Counted from the stretch's first letter, positions 41,192 through 52,285 are shown. The stretch: DNA of 64,000 bases from Mycolicibacterium cosmeticum (GCA_016197365.1 JACPVS010000021.1:248001-312000), one strand, 5' to 3'. Notes: generated by a model from the letters alone, not told the origin. Numbers and translations are program-made.

Positions 41192-41560
41192 ATGACCGAT
41201 CCCACGGCAGGTAAGACGCCCGGGCGCCAGCGCATCAAGACGCTGACGCAAGCCGCGCTGAACGCCGATATGACCGTCGGTCAGGTCGAGTCGCTGCTGG
41301 TCGGCCTCGAGTCGACGGTCGTGGACCTGAACAAGTCGATGGGCAGCCTGGACACCACGATGGTGCGGTTCAACGACACCATCACCCGTATCGATGAACT
41401 CGCACCCCGCCTGTTCGGTGTGGTCGAGCGGATGGAACGCATCGTCGAGCGTGTCGAGGTGATGGTCGGGGTCGGTGAGTCCGTGCTGGCCCCGGTCGCG
41501 GCGACGGAGACCGCCGTGCGCCGCGTGCTGGTGGCCGTCCGCCGGACCACGGGGATCTGA
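41192..41560 (+). CDS. Small helical protein of the pentose-phosphate operon (Rv1444c-like)
   Basis: 122 residues, no enzyme motif. Mostly predicted amphipathic helix with heptad-like spacing (VGQVESLLVGLESTVVDLNK, SLDTTMVRFNDTITRIDELA, GVVERMERIVERVEVMVG), suggesting a coiled coil or membrane-associated helix bundle. A basic start and a basic end. Follows pgl by four bases, as Rv1444c follows devB. Unknown function; an accessory or anchoring role is only a guess. Confidence 0.75.
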   Translation: MTDPTAGKTPGRQRIKTLTQAALNADMTVGQVESLLVGLESTVVDLNKSMGSLDTTMVRFNDTITRIDELAPRLFGVVERMERIVERVEVMVGVGESVLAPVAATETAVRRVLVAVRRTTGI

Positions 41561-41588
41561 CCGTGACGACCTCCGCTGCCCGGCACCG

Positions 41589-44390
41589 CTAGCCGGAGTT
41601 CCGCAACGCGGTCGCCAGCCCGCTCATCGTCAGCAGGATGCCGCGCTGCACCAGCTCGTCGGTATCCCCGGCCCGGTGCCGGCGCAGCAGTTCCACCTGC
41701 AGGTGGTTGAGCGGCTCCAGGTAGGGGAACCGGTTGAACACCGACCGGGCCAACGCGGCGTTGTCCGCCAACAGATCGTCCTGCCCGGTGATCAGCCGGT
41801 GCATCCGGATGGTCCGGTCGTGCTCGTCGACGATCTTGTCGAACACCCGCTTGCGCAGCGCCTCGTCCTCGACCAGCTCCGAATAGCGTGCCGCCAGCCC
41901 CATGTCGGCCTTGGCCAGCACCTGCGCCATGTTCGACAACACGGTCCGGAAGAACGGCCACCGTTCGTAGAGATCCTGAAGCACCTCGAGGCGGCCATCG
42001 GCGCCGGCGATGAACTCCTCGAATGACGTGCCCGTCCCGTACCAGCCGGGCAGCATCACCCGGGACTGGCTCCAGGCCAGCACCCACGGGATGGCGCGCA
42101 GATCCGAGATGGCCGTGGTGGGTTTGCGCGAGGTGGGCCTGCTGCCGATGTTGAGCGCGCCGATCTCGCTGACCGGGGTGGAGGCCTTGAAGTATTCGAC
42201 GAATCCCGGTGTCTCGTGCACCAATTCGGCGTACGCCCGCTGGGCGCGGGCGGCCAGGTCGTCGAGCACCTCATAGGCGTTTTCGGCCAGTCCCCCCAAA
42301 CCTTCGGTATCGAGCAGGGTCGACTCCAGGGTGGCCGCGAGCAGCGTCTCCAGGTTGCGGTGCGCAATCCGCGGCTCGGCGTACTTTGCCGCGATGACCT
42401 CGCCCTGCTCGGTGATGCGCAGCGACCCGTTCACCGCGCCGGGCGGCTGGGCCAGTATCGCGTCGTAGCTGGGGCCGCCGCCGCGGCCGACGGTGCCACC
42501 GCGACCGTGGAAGAGCCGCAACCGGATTCCGGTCTTGCGGGCCGACTCGACCAGATCGAGTTCGGCGCGGTACAGCGCCCAGTTGGCCGCCAGGTAGCCG
42601 CCGTCCTTGTTGGAATCCGAATAGCCGAGCATGATCTCCTGGTGCTCGCCGCGTGCGGTCACCATCGCGCGGTATACCGGCAGGTCGAGGACCGCCTCCA
42701 GGATCGCCGAGCCGCGCTGCAAGTCGTCGATGGTCTCGAACAGCGGTACGACGCCCACCGGGGCGTACGGGTGCTCCCCCGAAACATCCAGCAGCCCGGC
42801 CTCTTTGAGCAGGACCGCGGCTTCGAGCATGTCCGAGACGGACTGACACATGGAGATGATGTAGTTGGGCACCGCCTGCGGGCCGAACACCTTCACCGCC
42901 CGGGCCGCCGCCACCACAATGCCCAATTCTTTGTGTGCGAGTTCGGACAGTTCGGCGCCCTCGCCGATCAGCGGCCGCCGCGTCGCGATCTCGGCCGCGA
43001 GCAGCGCCACCCGCTCGTCCTCGGGCAGTGATGCGTAGTCGGGGTGGACACCGGCCCAGGCCAGCAGTTCGGCGATGACCTCCTCGTGCACATCGGAGTT
43101 CTGCCGCATGTCCAGGCCGGACAGGTGAAAACCGAAGACCCGCACGGCTTCCCGCAGCCGGCCCAGCCGGTCGTCGGCCAGCACCGCGCTGCCGTTGGCG
43201 CGCAGCGACGCGTCGACGACGTCCAGGTCGGCCAGCAGCTCTGCTGGGGTGACGTAGGGCTCCAGGCCCAGGTCCAGCACCGCTGCGGGCTGGTCGTCCA
43301 GGATGCCCGCGGCGGTCGCGGTCAACCGGGCGTGGATCACCCGCAGCGCGCGGCGGTACGGTTCGTCGGCGCGGGCCGGCTCGGTGCACAGCGAGATGAG
43401 TGCGAGCAGGTCGTCGGTGACGTGCACCAGCCGCGCCGACATGGACAGTTCCTGCTCCAGCGCGGTGAGCTCGCCGAAGTAGTGCGAGAAGGCGGTGTAG
43501 GCGGCCCGTCCGGTGGCCAGTCGCACGATCTCGGCGTTCACATTGGGGTTGCCGTCCCGGTCGCCGCCGATCCAGGATCCCGGCCGCAGAATCGGGTCCG
43601 CCAACAGCTGCGCCCCCGGGAATCGGGTCTCCAGCGCGGTCCGCACCTCGGCGTTGACCTGTGGGATGACCTCGAGGAACGCCGCCTGGTAGTAGCGCAG
43701 CCCGGTTTCGATCTCGTCGGAGATCTTCAGCCGCGACAACCGCACCAACGCCGTCTGCCACAGCGTGAGGATGTGCCTGCGCAGTTCGGTCTCGATGTCC
43801 CGCCCCTCGGCCGTGCCGGCGTGGCCCTGTGCGCGCAACCGCATCAGCTCCGTGATCCGGTGCTGGGTGTCGAACACGGTGCGGCGACGGGTCTCGGTGG
43901 GATGTGCGGTGATCACCGGGGAAACCAGCGCGCCGTGCAGCGCCTCGGCGACCGCGGCGGTGTCCAAGTCGGCGCCGTCCAGCTTGAGGTAGGTGGCGGC
44001 CAGGCTGCTGTCCTGCGGCGGCTCGCCCGCCGCCACGTGCACCGCGCGGCGTCGCTCACGGTGGATGTCCTCGGCCACGTTGGCCAGCAGCGCGAAGTGG
44101 TTGAACGCGCGGATGACGGGAATGGCCAGGTGGATGTCGATCCCGGCGAACAGGTCCGCGAGGTCGGCACGGTCCAACTCGGAACGCCGCACCTGGAACG
44201 AGCCGACGCGGGCGCGCTCCACCAGGTCGAAGACCACGTCGCCGTTCTGCTCACGCACGGTGTCACCGAGGATCGCACCCAGCAGCCGGATGTCTTCCCG
44301 CATGGGCTCGGTGGCCTCCCGGCCCACGTGGGTGCGCCGCACCGATCCGATCGGTTCCAGCACCGTGTCCACACGTCCGTTCTCAGCCAT
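41589..44390 (-). CDS. ppc: Phosphoenolpyruvate carboxylase
   Basis: Carboxylates PEP to oxaloacetate, replenishing the TCA cycle. 933 residues from the ATG at 44390 (MAENGRVDTVLEPIG). Catalytic words are present: VITAHPTETRRRT (His), GSWIGGDRDGNPNV, MLGYSDSNKDGGYLAANW, LFHGRGGTVGRGGGPSYDAI and the C-terminal LRNSG. An upstream in-frame start at 44426 adds 12 residues. A ppc at this position is also known from M. leprae, whereas M. tuberculosis lacks it (from memory). Converges on the coiled-coil gene with a 28-bp gap. Confidence 0.97.
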   Translation of the reverse strand: MAENGRVDTVLEPIGSVRRTHVGREATEPMREDIRLLGAILGDTVREQNGDVVFDLVERARVGSFQVRRSELDRADLADLFAGIDIHLAIPVIRAFNHFALLANVAEDIHRERRRAVHVAAGEPPQDSSLAATYLKLDGADLDTAAVAEALHGALVSPVITAHPTETRRRTVFDTQHRITELMRLRAQGHAGTAEGRDIETELRRHILTLWQTALVRLSRLKISDEIETGLRYYQAAFLEVIPQVNAEVRTALETRFPGAQLLADPILRPGSWIGGDRDGNPNVNAEIVRLATGRAAYTAFSHYFGELTALEQELSMSARLVHVTDDLLALISLCTEPARADEPYRRALRVIHARLTATAAGILDDQPAAVLDLGLEPYVTPAELLADLDVVDASLRANGSAVLADDRLGRLREAVRVFGFHLSGLDMRQNSDVHEEVIAELLAWAGVHPDYASLPEDERVALLAAEIATRRPLIGEGAELSELAHKELGIVVAAARAVKVFGPQAVPNYIISMCQSVSDMLEAAVLLKEAGLLDVSGEHPYAPVGVVPLFETIDDLQRGSAILEAVLDLPVYRAMVTARGEHQEIMLGYSDSNKDGGYLAANWALYRAELDLVESARKTGIRLRLFHGRGGTVGRGGGPSYDAILAQPPGAVNGSLRITEQGEVIAAKYAEPRIAHRNLETLLAATLESTLLDTEGLGGLAENAYEVLDDLAARAQRAYAELVHETPGFVEYFKASTPVSEIGALNIGSRPTSRKPTTAISDLRAIPWVLAWSQSRVMLPGWYGTGTSFEEFIAGADGRLEVLQDLYERWPFFRTVLSNMAQVLAKADMGLAARYSELVEDEALRKRVFDKIVDEHDRTIRMHRLITGQDDLLADNAALARSVFNRFPYLEPLNHLQVELLRRHRAGDTDELVQRGILLTMSGLATALRNSG

Positions 44391-44447
44391 GTGGTCGATT
44401 ATCGGCGTCGGCGTGTGGCGGTGCATGGCGAGACCGGCGGTACCCCG

Positions 44448-44783
44448 TCATCCGCCCGCCGGCACGATCGGTTTCGGCGGGTCGACGGTGGGCGGTGGGG
44501 CGTGTTGTCCGGCGGGGAAAACGATTGGCGGACTTGTGGTTTTGTCAGATTTGTCATCGCTGGATTTGCCGTTGTCGTCACCGATGGCGGAATCCAGTTG
44601 CGGCGGCCAGTCCACCGAGGTGGGCGGCCAGCTTTCGGTGGCCGACGAACCCGAGCCCCCGCCCGGCGCCGCGCAACCCGAAGCGGCGCCGAAATCCCCT
44701 GCGCCCGAGCAGTCCGCGGCGGCCGTCGGCGCCAGCAGCACAGCGACGGGAACAAGTGCGGCGCACAGCAATCGAGTGATCAC
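44448..44783 (-). CDS. Small secreted proline-rich protein
   Basis: 111 residues. Signal peptide MITRLLCAALVPVAVLLAPT with cleavage near AAA-DCSG, then a Gly/Ser/Pro-rich chain with two cysteines (DCSGAGDFGAASGC) and a Pro-rich tail (PPPTVDPPKPIVPAGG). No domain recognised. Its GTG overlaps the stop of the MspA-like gene by four bases (GTGA, 44780-44783), so the two are probably made together and may interact at the envelope. Confidence 0.6.
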   Translation of the reverse strand: MITRLLCAALVPVAVLLAPTAAADCSGAGDFGAASGCAAPGGGSGSSATESWPPTSVDWPPQLDSAIGDDNGKSSDDKSDKTTSPPIVFPAGQHAPPPTVDPPKPIVPAGG

Positions 44784-45412
44784 AGCGTCAGGACGTCGCC
44801 GTAGGCGTTCACGCTGTCGTCGGATTTGTCGGTGTCGATCATCGCGGTGGTGAAGAATCGGATGGACACCGGACCGCCGCAGGCATCGACCTTCACATGC
44901 GCGTCGTGTACGACGATCTCGCCGTCGCGGCCCTTGAGCGCCTTCTTGCCCAGCCCGACATTGGTGATCGTGCCCGGCAGCAGGTTGATGGACACATTGC
45001 CCTCGACATCGGCGTACGGCCCGATGTTGTTGAGCACGTTCGTCCCGTTGAACCCGGGGCTGATCCCCACATCGGCGTCCCCGCCGATACTGCCGCCCTC
45101 ACTGAGATCAATCTGACAGCCCAACTGCAGGCCGAACACCAGATTCCCGGCATTCACCGCTTCCGCGCCGTTGCCCGCGATGAGGGCTTCGGCCTTCCCG
45201 GTGACGAACCCTTCCCTGGTGAAGGCCGTGGCCGCCATGTTGGGCACCGAATTGATGGTCATCCGGGTCAGCGCGACACTCAGGTGCCAACCGTCATCGG
45301 TGTCGGCGGACTGGGTCACGTCGGCCACCGGCAGCGGATCGCCGCGTGCCACACCGGATGCCACACACAGCAACGCAACCGCAGCGGCGCCCGCGGGGAG
45401 AATTCTGTACAC
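44780..45412 (-). CDS. MspA-family porin-like secreted protein
   Basis: About 210 residues: signal peptide (VYRILPAGAAAVALLCVASG, cleavage after ARG-DPL region), then a MspA-like beta-rich domain. Family words: WHLSVALTRMTINSVPN, FTREGFVTGKAEALIAGNG, LVFGLQLGCQIDLSEG and the C-terminal DDSVNAYGDVLTL, comparable with the GDSVTTYGEP end of MspA. Two extra cysteines (GCQID, DACGG) probably form a disulfide. MspA-type proteins form outer-membrane porins in fast-growing mycobacteria; whether this divergent member forms pores is unknown. GTG 45412 is favoured by a nearby -10; GTG 45454 would add 14 residues. Confidence 0.75.
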   Translation of the reverse strand: MYRILPAGAAAVALLCVASGVARGDPLPVADVTQSADTDDGWHLSVALTRMTINSVPNMAATAFTREGFVTGKAEALIAGNGAEAVNAGNLVFGLQLGCQIDLSEGGSIGGDADVGISPGFNGTNVLNNIGPYADVEGNVSINLLPGTITNVGLGKKALKGRDGEIVVHDAHVKVDACGGPVSIRFFTTAMIDTDKSDDSVNAYGDVLTL

Positions 45413-45420
45413 GAACCGCG

Positions 45421-45426
45421 ATCGTA
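45421..45426 (-). promoter_or_regulatory. -10 element of the MspA-like gene
   Basis: Minus-strand TACGAT eight bases before the GTG at 45412. It faces the lysE -10, also TACGAT, 60 bp away on the other strand. Confidence 0.4.
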
Positions 45427-45486
45427 AGAGCTCGCGCTGAGTACCGGCTGGCACCCAGCTATGTCATTCTGTGCCGCGCGCGCCTT

Positions 45487-45492
45487 TACGAT
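45487..45492 (+). promoter_or_regulatory. -10 element of the LysE-family gene
   Basis: TACGAT, six bases before the GTG at 45499: leaderless layout, which sets the start of this gene. Confidence 0.6.
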
Positions 45493-45498
45493 AAGCCG

Positions 45499-46122
45499 GT
45501 GCTGGTCAACCTGATCTCCTTCGCCGCGGCGGCCATCATCGTCGTGCTGTTGCCCGGCCCCGACACCCTGGTGGTGGTACGGGGCATGGTCCGTGGTGGC
45601 ACCAGAGGCGGGATCACGACGTCGCTCGGGGTGTTGTGCGGCCTGCTGGTGTGGGTGGCCGCGGCGGCGTTCGGGCTCGCGGCGCTGCTACAGGCCAGCG
45701 AGGTCGGCTATGAGGCGCTCAAGATCGCCGGTGCCTGCTACCTGGTGTGGATGGGCGTGCAGTCGCTGCGCTCACTGCTGCAGACGGCAGCGGAACTGAC
45801 GGCCCCGGAGATCACCCGGCACGGCCTGATGCGGCCGGGTTTCGTGTCCGGATTCCTCACCGACATCCTCAACCCGAAGGTCGGGGTGTTCTTCGTGAGC
45901 TTCCTGCCCGGTTTCGTCCCCGCCGGCTATCCGGTGGGCTGGACGACGCTGTCGCTGGGCGGCATCTTCATCGTGTTGACCGCGTTCTACTGCGCGGGAC
46001 TGGTCGCGGCATCGGGGACGATCGCCGACTGGATGCAGACACCGCGGATACGCAGACGCCTGGACACCCTGACCGGACTGGTCCTGGTGGGGTTCGGCGT
46101 GCGATTGGCTACCGAAAGCTAG
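45499..46122 (+). CDS. LysE/RhtB family amino-acid exporter
   Basis: 207 residues, six membrane helices. Family words LPGPDTLVVVRGMVRGGTRG, GACYLVWMGVQSLRS and GFLTDILNPKVGVFFVSFLP are diagnostic of the RhtB branch. Exports amino acids or related small molecules; substrate not predictable. The start GTG at 45499 is leaderless; the upstream frame overlaps the MspA-like gene antisense. Its stop overlaps the convergent secG stop (46119-46122). Confidence 0.88.
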   Translation: MLVNLISFAAAAIIVVLLPGPDTLVVVRGMVRGGTRGGITTSLGVLCGLLVWVAAAAFGLAALLQASEVGYEALKIAGACYLVWMGVQSLRSLLQTAAELTAPEITRHGLMRPGFVSGFLTDILNPKVGVFFVSFLPGFVPAGYPVGWTTLSLGGIFIVLTAFYCAGLVAASGTIADWMQTPRIRRRLDTLTGLVLVGFGVRLATES

Positions 46123-46355
46123 ACGTTGTACTTGATCCGCAGCGCCATACCGATGATGGACACCACCCAGATACCGACGACGAAGTAGGTCAGCCGGTCG
46201 AGGTTCTTCTCCACCACGGTCGAACCGGACAGGCTCGACTGCACACCGCCGCCGAACAGGGTCGACAGGCCGCCGCCCTTGGCGCGGTGCAGCAGGACCA
46301 ACAGGACCGTCAGAATGCTGGTGACGACCAGGGTGATCTGCAGCGCGAGTTCCAT
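46119..46355 (-). CDS. secG: Protein-export channel subunit SecG
   Basis: 78 residues with two membrane helices (QITLVVTSILTVLLVLLHRA and TYFVVGIWVVSIIGMALR) joined by the loop KGGGLSTLFGGGVQSSLSGS typical of SecG. Stimulates SecYEG-mediated export. It is downstream of tpiA, as Rv1440 is in M. tuberculosis, with an inverted repeat in between. Confidence 0.95.
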   Translation of the reverse strand: MELALQITLVVTSILTVLLVLLHRAKGGGLSTLFGGGVQSSLSGSTVVEKNLDRLTYFVVGIWVVSIIGMALRIKYNV

Positions 46356-46375
46356 GGCGGTCAGCCTACACGGGC

Positions 46376-46428
46376 GTGATTTCGGCGCGAAAACCCGCGC
46401 CCACCGCGGGTAACCGCGCCGAAATCAC
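46376..46428. repeat. Nested inverted repeat between tpiA and secG
   Basis: Outer arms GTGATTTCGGCGCG (46376-46389) and CGCGCCGAAATCAC (46415-46428) pair perfectly over 14 bp. Inside, CCCGCG (46394-46399) pairs with CGCGGG (46405-46410). The whole fills most of the 81-bp tpiA-secG gap. It could act as a bidirectional terminator or an mRNA-stabilising hairpin that lowers secG expression relative to tpiA. No T-run follows either arm. Confidence 0.65.
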
Positions 46429-46436
46429 TCCGCGAA

Positions 46437-47222
<786 letters not shown>

Positions 47223-47224
47223 GT

Positions 47225-48451
47225 TCAGGACTCCAGAACGTTGATACCGGGCAGGGTCTTGCCCTCGAGGTATTCCAGCGACGCTCCGCCGCCGGTGGAG
47301 ATGTGCGAGAAGCCGTCCTCGGGCAGGCCGAGCAGGCGCACCGCGGCCGCCGAGTCACCGCCGCCGACGACGCTGAAAGCACCCTTGCCGGTGGCGCCGA
47401 TGATCGCTTCGGCGACGCCCTTGGTGCCCGCCGCGAATGCCGGGAACTCGAACACGCCCATCGGACCGTTCCAGAACACCGTCTTGGCGTTGGACAGCAG
47501 CGCCGTGAACCGCTTCACCGACTCGGGTCCGATGTCCAGGCCCATCTGGCCGTCCGGGATCTGGTCGGCGGCCACCGTCTGGGTCTGCGCGTCGGCGGCG
47601 AACTTGTCGGCCACCACGATGTCCACCGGCAGGTGGATCACGTCACCGTAGGTCTCCAGCAGCTTCTTGCACGTATCGATCATCTCCTCTTGCAACAGCG
47701 AGGTTCCGACCGGAACTCCTTGTGCGGCAAGGAAGGTGAAGCACATGCCACCGCCGATGACGATGCTGTCGGCCTTGGTGGCCAGATTCTCGATGACCGC
47801 GAGCTTGTCGGACACCTTGGACCCGCCGAGCACCACGGCGTACGGGCGCTCGGTCGAGCTGGTGAGCTGCTCGAGCACCTTGACCTCGGTGGCCACCAGC
47901 GTGCCAGCGTAGTGCGGCAGCAGCGTCGCAACGTCGTACACCGAGGCCTGCTTGCGGTGCACCACACCGAAGCCGTCGGAGACGAAGGCGCCGGGCGTTC
48001 CGTCGGCCGCCTCGACCAGACCGGCGAGGGCCTTGGCCAGGGCCAGCCGCTCGGCGTCGTCCTTGCTGGTCTCCCGCGCGTCGAAGCGGATGTTCTCCAG
48101 CAGCAGGACGTCACCGTCGGTCAGTCCCTCGGCACGCGCCAACGCGTCGGTGCCCACCACGTCACCGGCCAGCTGGACGTGCCTGCCGAGCTGCTCCCCC
48201 AGCGCCGCGGCGACCGGGGCGAGCGAGAACTTCGGGTCCGGCTCACCCTTGGGGCGGCCCAGATGCGCGGTCACGACCACCTTGGCGCCGGCGTCGGCCA
48301 GCGCTTTCAGGGTCGGCACCGAGGCGATGATGCGGCCCGGGTCGGTGATCGCCCCCGAGTCGTCGAGGGGGACGTTCAGGTCGGAGCGCACCAGGACGCC
48401 CCGACCCTCCACACCCTCGGCCAACAGGTCGTCGAGTGTCTTGACGGCCAT
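47225..48451 (-). CDS. pgk: Phosphoglycerate kinase
   Basis: ATP-generating step of glycolysis. 408 residues: VRSDLNVPLDD at the substrate site, ENIRFDARE, and the nucleotide region GPMGVFEFPAFAAGTKG and GGGDSAAAVR. Begins three bases after the gap stop. Confidence 0.98.
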   Translation of the reverse strand: MAVKTLDDLLAEGVEGRGVLVRSDLNVPLDDSGAITDPGRIIASVPTLKALADAGAKVVVTAHLGRPKGEPDPKFSLAPVAAALGEQLGRHVQLAGDVVGTDALARAEGLTDGDVLLLENIRFDARETSKDDAERLALAKALAGLVEAADGTPGAFVSDGFGVVHRKQASVYDVATLLPHYAGTLVATEVKVLEQLTSSTERPYAVVLGGSKVSDKLAVIENLATKADSIVIGGGMCFTFLAAQGVPVGTSLLQEEMIDTCKKLLETYGDVIHLPVDIVVADKFAADAQTQTVAADQIPDGQMGLDIGPESVKRFTALLSNAKTVFWNGPMGVFEFPAFAAGTKGVAEAIIGATGKGAFSVVGGGDSAAAVRLLGLPEDGFSHISTGGGASLEYLEGKTLPGINVLES

Positions 48452-48454
48452 CGG

Positions 48455-49477
<1,023 letters not shown>

Positions 49478-49619
49478 GTGTTGTCTCCTTGAATAGTCGG
49501 CGGTGCACTGCTCGCACGCCAGCCTAGTAGTGCCGCTTCCGGCGCGTGCGGGCTGGTCAGATGATCGCGAGGCTCTGGTGGTGCGCCCGCCGGTCCACCG
49601 TGGACAGATCCGTACGACA

Positions 49620-51290
49620 ATGCCGTGCATGGCACTCGTCGCGGCGGTCATCGTCGTCCTCACGCTGATCGCGATGACAACCGGACGCACCCCGGCGGTG
49701 CTCGCACTGATCTGCGCGCTGGTCGCGGCCGGACTGGTCGGCATCGCCACACCGGCCGAGTTGTTCGCAGGATTGAGCAACTCCGGTGTCATCACCGTCG
49801 CCGCGATGCTGGTGATCGCCAAGGGCGTGCTGCACACCGGAGTGGTGTCCCGGGTGATGTATCGGCTGCTCAACGGGGTGCGCACGTCGAGCCAGGCCCT
49901 GAGCCGGCTCATCCCGCCGGTGGGCGTCGTGTCCGCGCTGATCAACACCACGCCGATCGTCGCGATGCTCATCCCGGCCGCCAAGGAGTTGGAGCAGCAG
50001 TCCGGGGTGCCCGCCCGCGGGGTGCTGCTGCCCATCGCCCACGCGACGACGCTGGCGGGTTCGGCCACCCTGATCGGTACCAGCTCCAACCTGCTCATCG
50101 CCGCCCTCGCCGCACCCGCCGGGGTGCACCTGTCGATGTTCTCCTTCGTGCCGGTGGCGGTGCCGGTGGCGCTGGTGGGATGGGTGGTGTTGCTGGTGAC
50201 CGCGCCGCTGATGCTCCGCGGTACGGCCGGAGCCGAGGAACCCGACCTGTCCTGGCGCGCCGAGATCCCGATCACCGCAGGGGCCAACGCCGTGGGCCGG
50301 ACCGCGGCCGCGGTCGGCATTCACACCACCGCCGAGTACGAACTGCTCGGGATCCGCCGACAGGGCCACCGCATCGAGGGCGACGCGGTGCTGGCGGCCG
50401 ACGACATCCTGCTCTACCGCGCGACCGAATCCGGGGTGCGGATGCTCTGGGGCAGCCCCAGATTCAACCAATCACCGCAACCGCTGTACCAGGTCGTGGT
50501 GGCCACCAACGAAGAACACGGGACAGTGCGTGACCTGGAGGAGGACGAGGACCTTCTGGTCATCGCCGCTCAGACGGACCACCGGCTCAGTCAGGCCGCC
50601 GCCGAACCCGGCGAGCTGTGCCTGGTGACCGCCGCCTCGGCGCAGACCCTCGACGGTCACCCGCTGGTCGCGCTGTGGCAGAAAGCCACCGACAAGGCGC
50701 CGCAGACCGGCAAGACATGGGTGGCGCTGGCCATCCTGATCGGGGTCATCCTGTCGGGGTCCTTCGGGCTGGCCCCGGTCGAACTCGCCGCCGTCGCCGG
50801 GGCAGTGCTGATGGTGCTCACCGGCGTCCTGACACCGCGGTCCGCGGTGCGGGCCCTGAACTGGAACATCCTGGCCATCATCGCCGGCTCCATCGGCCTC
50901 GGCACCATCGTGGTGAGAAGCGGCCTGGGCGACCACATCTCATCGGCGATCATGGCCCTGGCCGGATCCAACACGGCGCTGGTGGTGCTCGTCGTGGTGC
51001 TCGGCACCACCGCGCTGACCAACATCGTCACGAACGCGGCCGCCGCGGCGATCCTCACCCCGGTCGTCCTCACCATCGCCTCCGGTACCGGGCTGGACCC
51101 CGTGCTGCTGCTGATCCTGGTGGGCACGTGCATCTCGTTCACGTTCCTCAACCCGTTCAGCCATCAGTCGAATCTGATGGTGATGCGCCCGGGCGGTTAT
51201 TCGACGGCGACGTTCGTCCGGTTCGGCGTCCCGCTGACGGTGGCGTCGTTGGCCTCCGCCTTCGGCATCGGCTGGTTGCTGCTGAGTTAG
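49620..51290 (+). CDS. SLC13-family transporter with RCK_C domains
   Basis: 556 residues. Membrane helices from about residue 5 to 180 and 370 to 556 flank a soluble centre (about 210-360) with two RCK_C/TrkA-C-like domains (GIRRQGHRIEGDAVLAADDI and TAASAQTLDGHPLVAL). Words NTTPIVAMLIP, TTLAGSATLIGTSSNLL and SFTFLNPFSHQSNLMVMRPG are the two clamshell motifs of the Na/dicarboxylate-sulfate family. The substrate may be sulfate or a dicarboxylate. The start is uncertain (ATG 49620 or 49629). Divergent from gap; its stop overlaps the convergent phospholipase gene by four bases. Confidence 0.85.
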   Translation: MPCMALVAAVIVVLTLIAMTTGRTPAVLALICALVAAGLVGIATPAELFAGLSNSGVITVAAMLVIAKGVLHTGVVSRVMYRLLNGVRTSSQALSRLIPPVGVVSALINTTPIVAMLIPAAKELEQQSGVPARGVLLPIAHATTLAGSATLIGTSSNLLIAALAAPAGVHLSMFSFVPVAVPVALVGWVVLLVTAPLMLRGTAGAEEPDLSWRAEIPITAGANAVGRTAAAVGIHTTAEYELLGIRRQGHRIEGDAVLAADDILLYRATESGVRMLWGSPRFNQSPQPLYQVVVATNEEHGTVRDLEEDEDLLVIAAQTDHRLSQAAAEPGELCLVTAASAQTLDGHPLVALWQKATDKAPQTGKTWVALAILIGVILSGSFGLAPVELAAVAGAVLMVLTGVLTPRSAVRALNWNILAIIAGSIGLGTIVVRSGLGDHISSAIMALAGSNTALVVLVVVLGTTALTNIVTNAAAAAILTPVVLTIASGTGLDPVLLLILVGTCISFTFLNPFSHQSNLMVMRPGGYSTATFVRFGVPLTVASLASAFGIGWLLLS

Positions 51291-52285
51291 GCGTCCGGCT
51301 CGTGCAGGGCGAGCTGGTCGATGTCGTGGGTGTCCCGGCCCCGGCCGGTGAGGTCGGCGATCAGGCCGGCATCGGAGAGATCCATCGGTTCCGAATGCTT
51401 CCAGTCGTGGTGGGCCACTTCGTTCAACCGGGTGGTGATCTCGTGATCGGTCACCTCGATCGCCAGCTCACGACGGTGGTCGAAGCTGCCCGGTGAGAAG
51501 TTGATCGAACCCACCACCGCCCGCTCGTGGTCGGCGAGAATCATCTTGGCGTGCAGCTTCATGTGCTTGAGCCGGTGGATCTTGATGCCGACGTCGTCGA
51601 GGATGCGCATGCCGCTGACCCCTTCGACCAGCTTCCCGTCTTTCAGATGGTGGGCCGCGCGGGCCATCACGTGCACCTTGACGCCGCGATGCGCGGCGCG
51701 GACCAGACGCTCGATGATCACCGGATCCTGATAGCGCTCGTTCTGCAGGAACAGGGTGTGCTTGGCGCTGTCGATGAAATCGGCGATCCGGTGCCTGCCG
51801 TTGGAGGGGCACCAGATCAGGTGCGCACCGCTGCCGGGATCGAAATCCTCACGCGCCCAGTCCGCTTCGAAGCAGTCGATGATCTCGGCGACCTCGTAGG
51901 CGCTGGGCGTGACGACGGCGTAGTCCCGCGTCAGGGTGAAATTCTCCTCGGTCCAGTTCAGCGATTCGACGAAGGCGTGCTCGTCGTCGACGACCATCGA
52001 CTTCTCATGCGTCAGGTCGAAGGCGGGGTTGCTCTCCCGAACCTCGATGCCGAACTGCTGCAACATCTCCCGGGCGGCGTCATTGTCGGTCTCGCCATCG
52101 CGCCGCTCGGGGTTGAGCATCACCTTGACGTCCACACCCCGCCGATGGGCGGCCACCACGGCCTCCAGCAGCGCACGATGACTGAAGGCGAACATCTTGA
52201 TGCGCACCGACCGGGTGGCCGCGTGGATCGCGTCGAGAACGGGCTGCGCGGAGTCGTCGGGCAGGATGATCAGCGATCGCGTCAC
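51287..52285 (-). CDS. Phospholipase D-like protein
   Basis: 332 residues with two HKD motifs, His93-Lys95-Asp100 (LTHEKSMVVDDEHAF) and His245-Lys247-Asp252 (KLHAKMILADHERAVVGSIN), the complete active site of the PLD superfamily. No signal peptide, so it probably acts inside the cell. Could be a phosphodiesterase, cardiolipin-synthase-like enzyme or nuclease. It overlaps the upstream ABC exporter gene by four bases (52282-52285), so the two are made together; lipid handling is a reasonable but unproven link. Confidence 0.85.
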   Translation of the reverse strand: MTRSLIILPDDSAQPVLDAIHAATRSVRIKMFAFSHRALLEAVVAAHRRGVDVKVMLNPERRDGETDNDAAREMLQQFGIEVRESNPAFDLTHEKSMVVDDEHAFVESLNWTEENFTLTRDYAVVTPSAYEVAEIIDCFEADWAREDFDPGSGAHLIWCPSNGRHRIADFIDSAKHTLFLQNERYQDPVIIERLVRAAHRGVKVHVMARAAHHLKDGKLVEGVSGMRILDDVGIKIHRLKHMKLHAKMILADHERAVVGSINFSPGSFDHRRELAIEVTDHEITTRLNEVAHHDWKHSEPMDLSDAGLIADLTGRGRDTHDIDQLALHEPDA

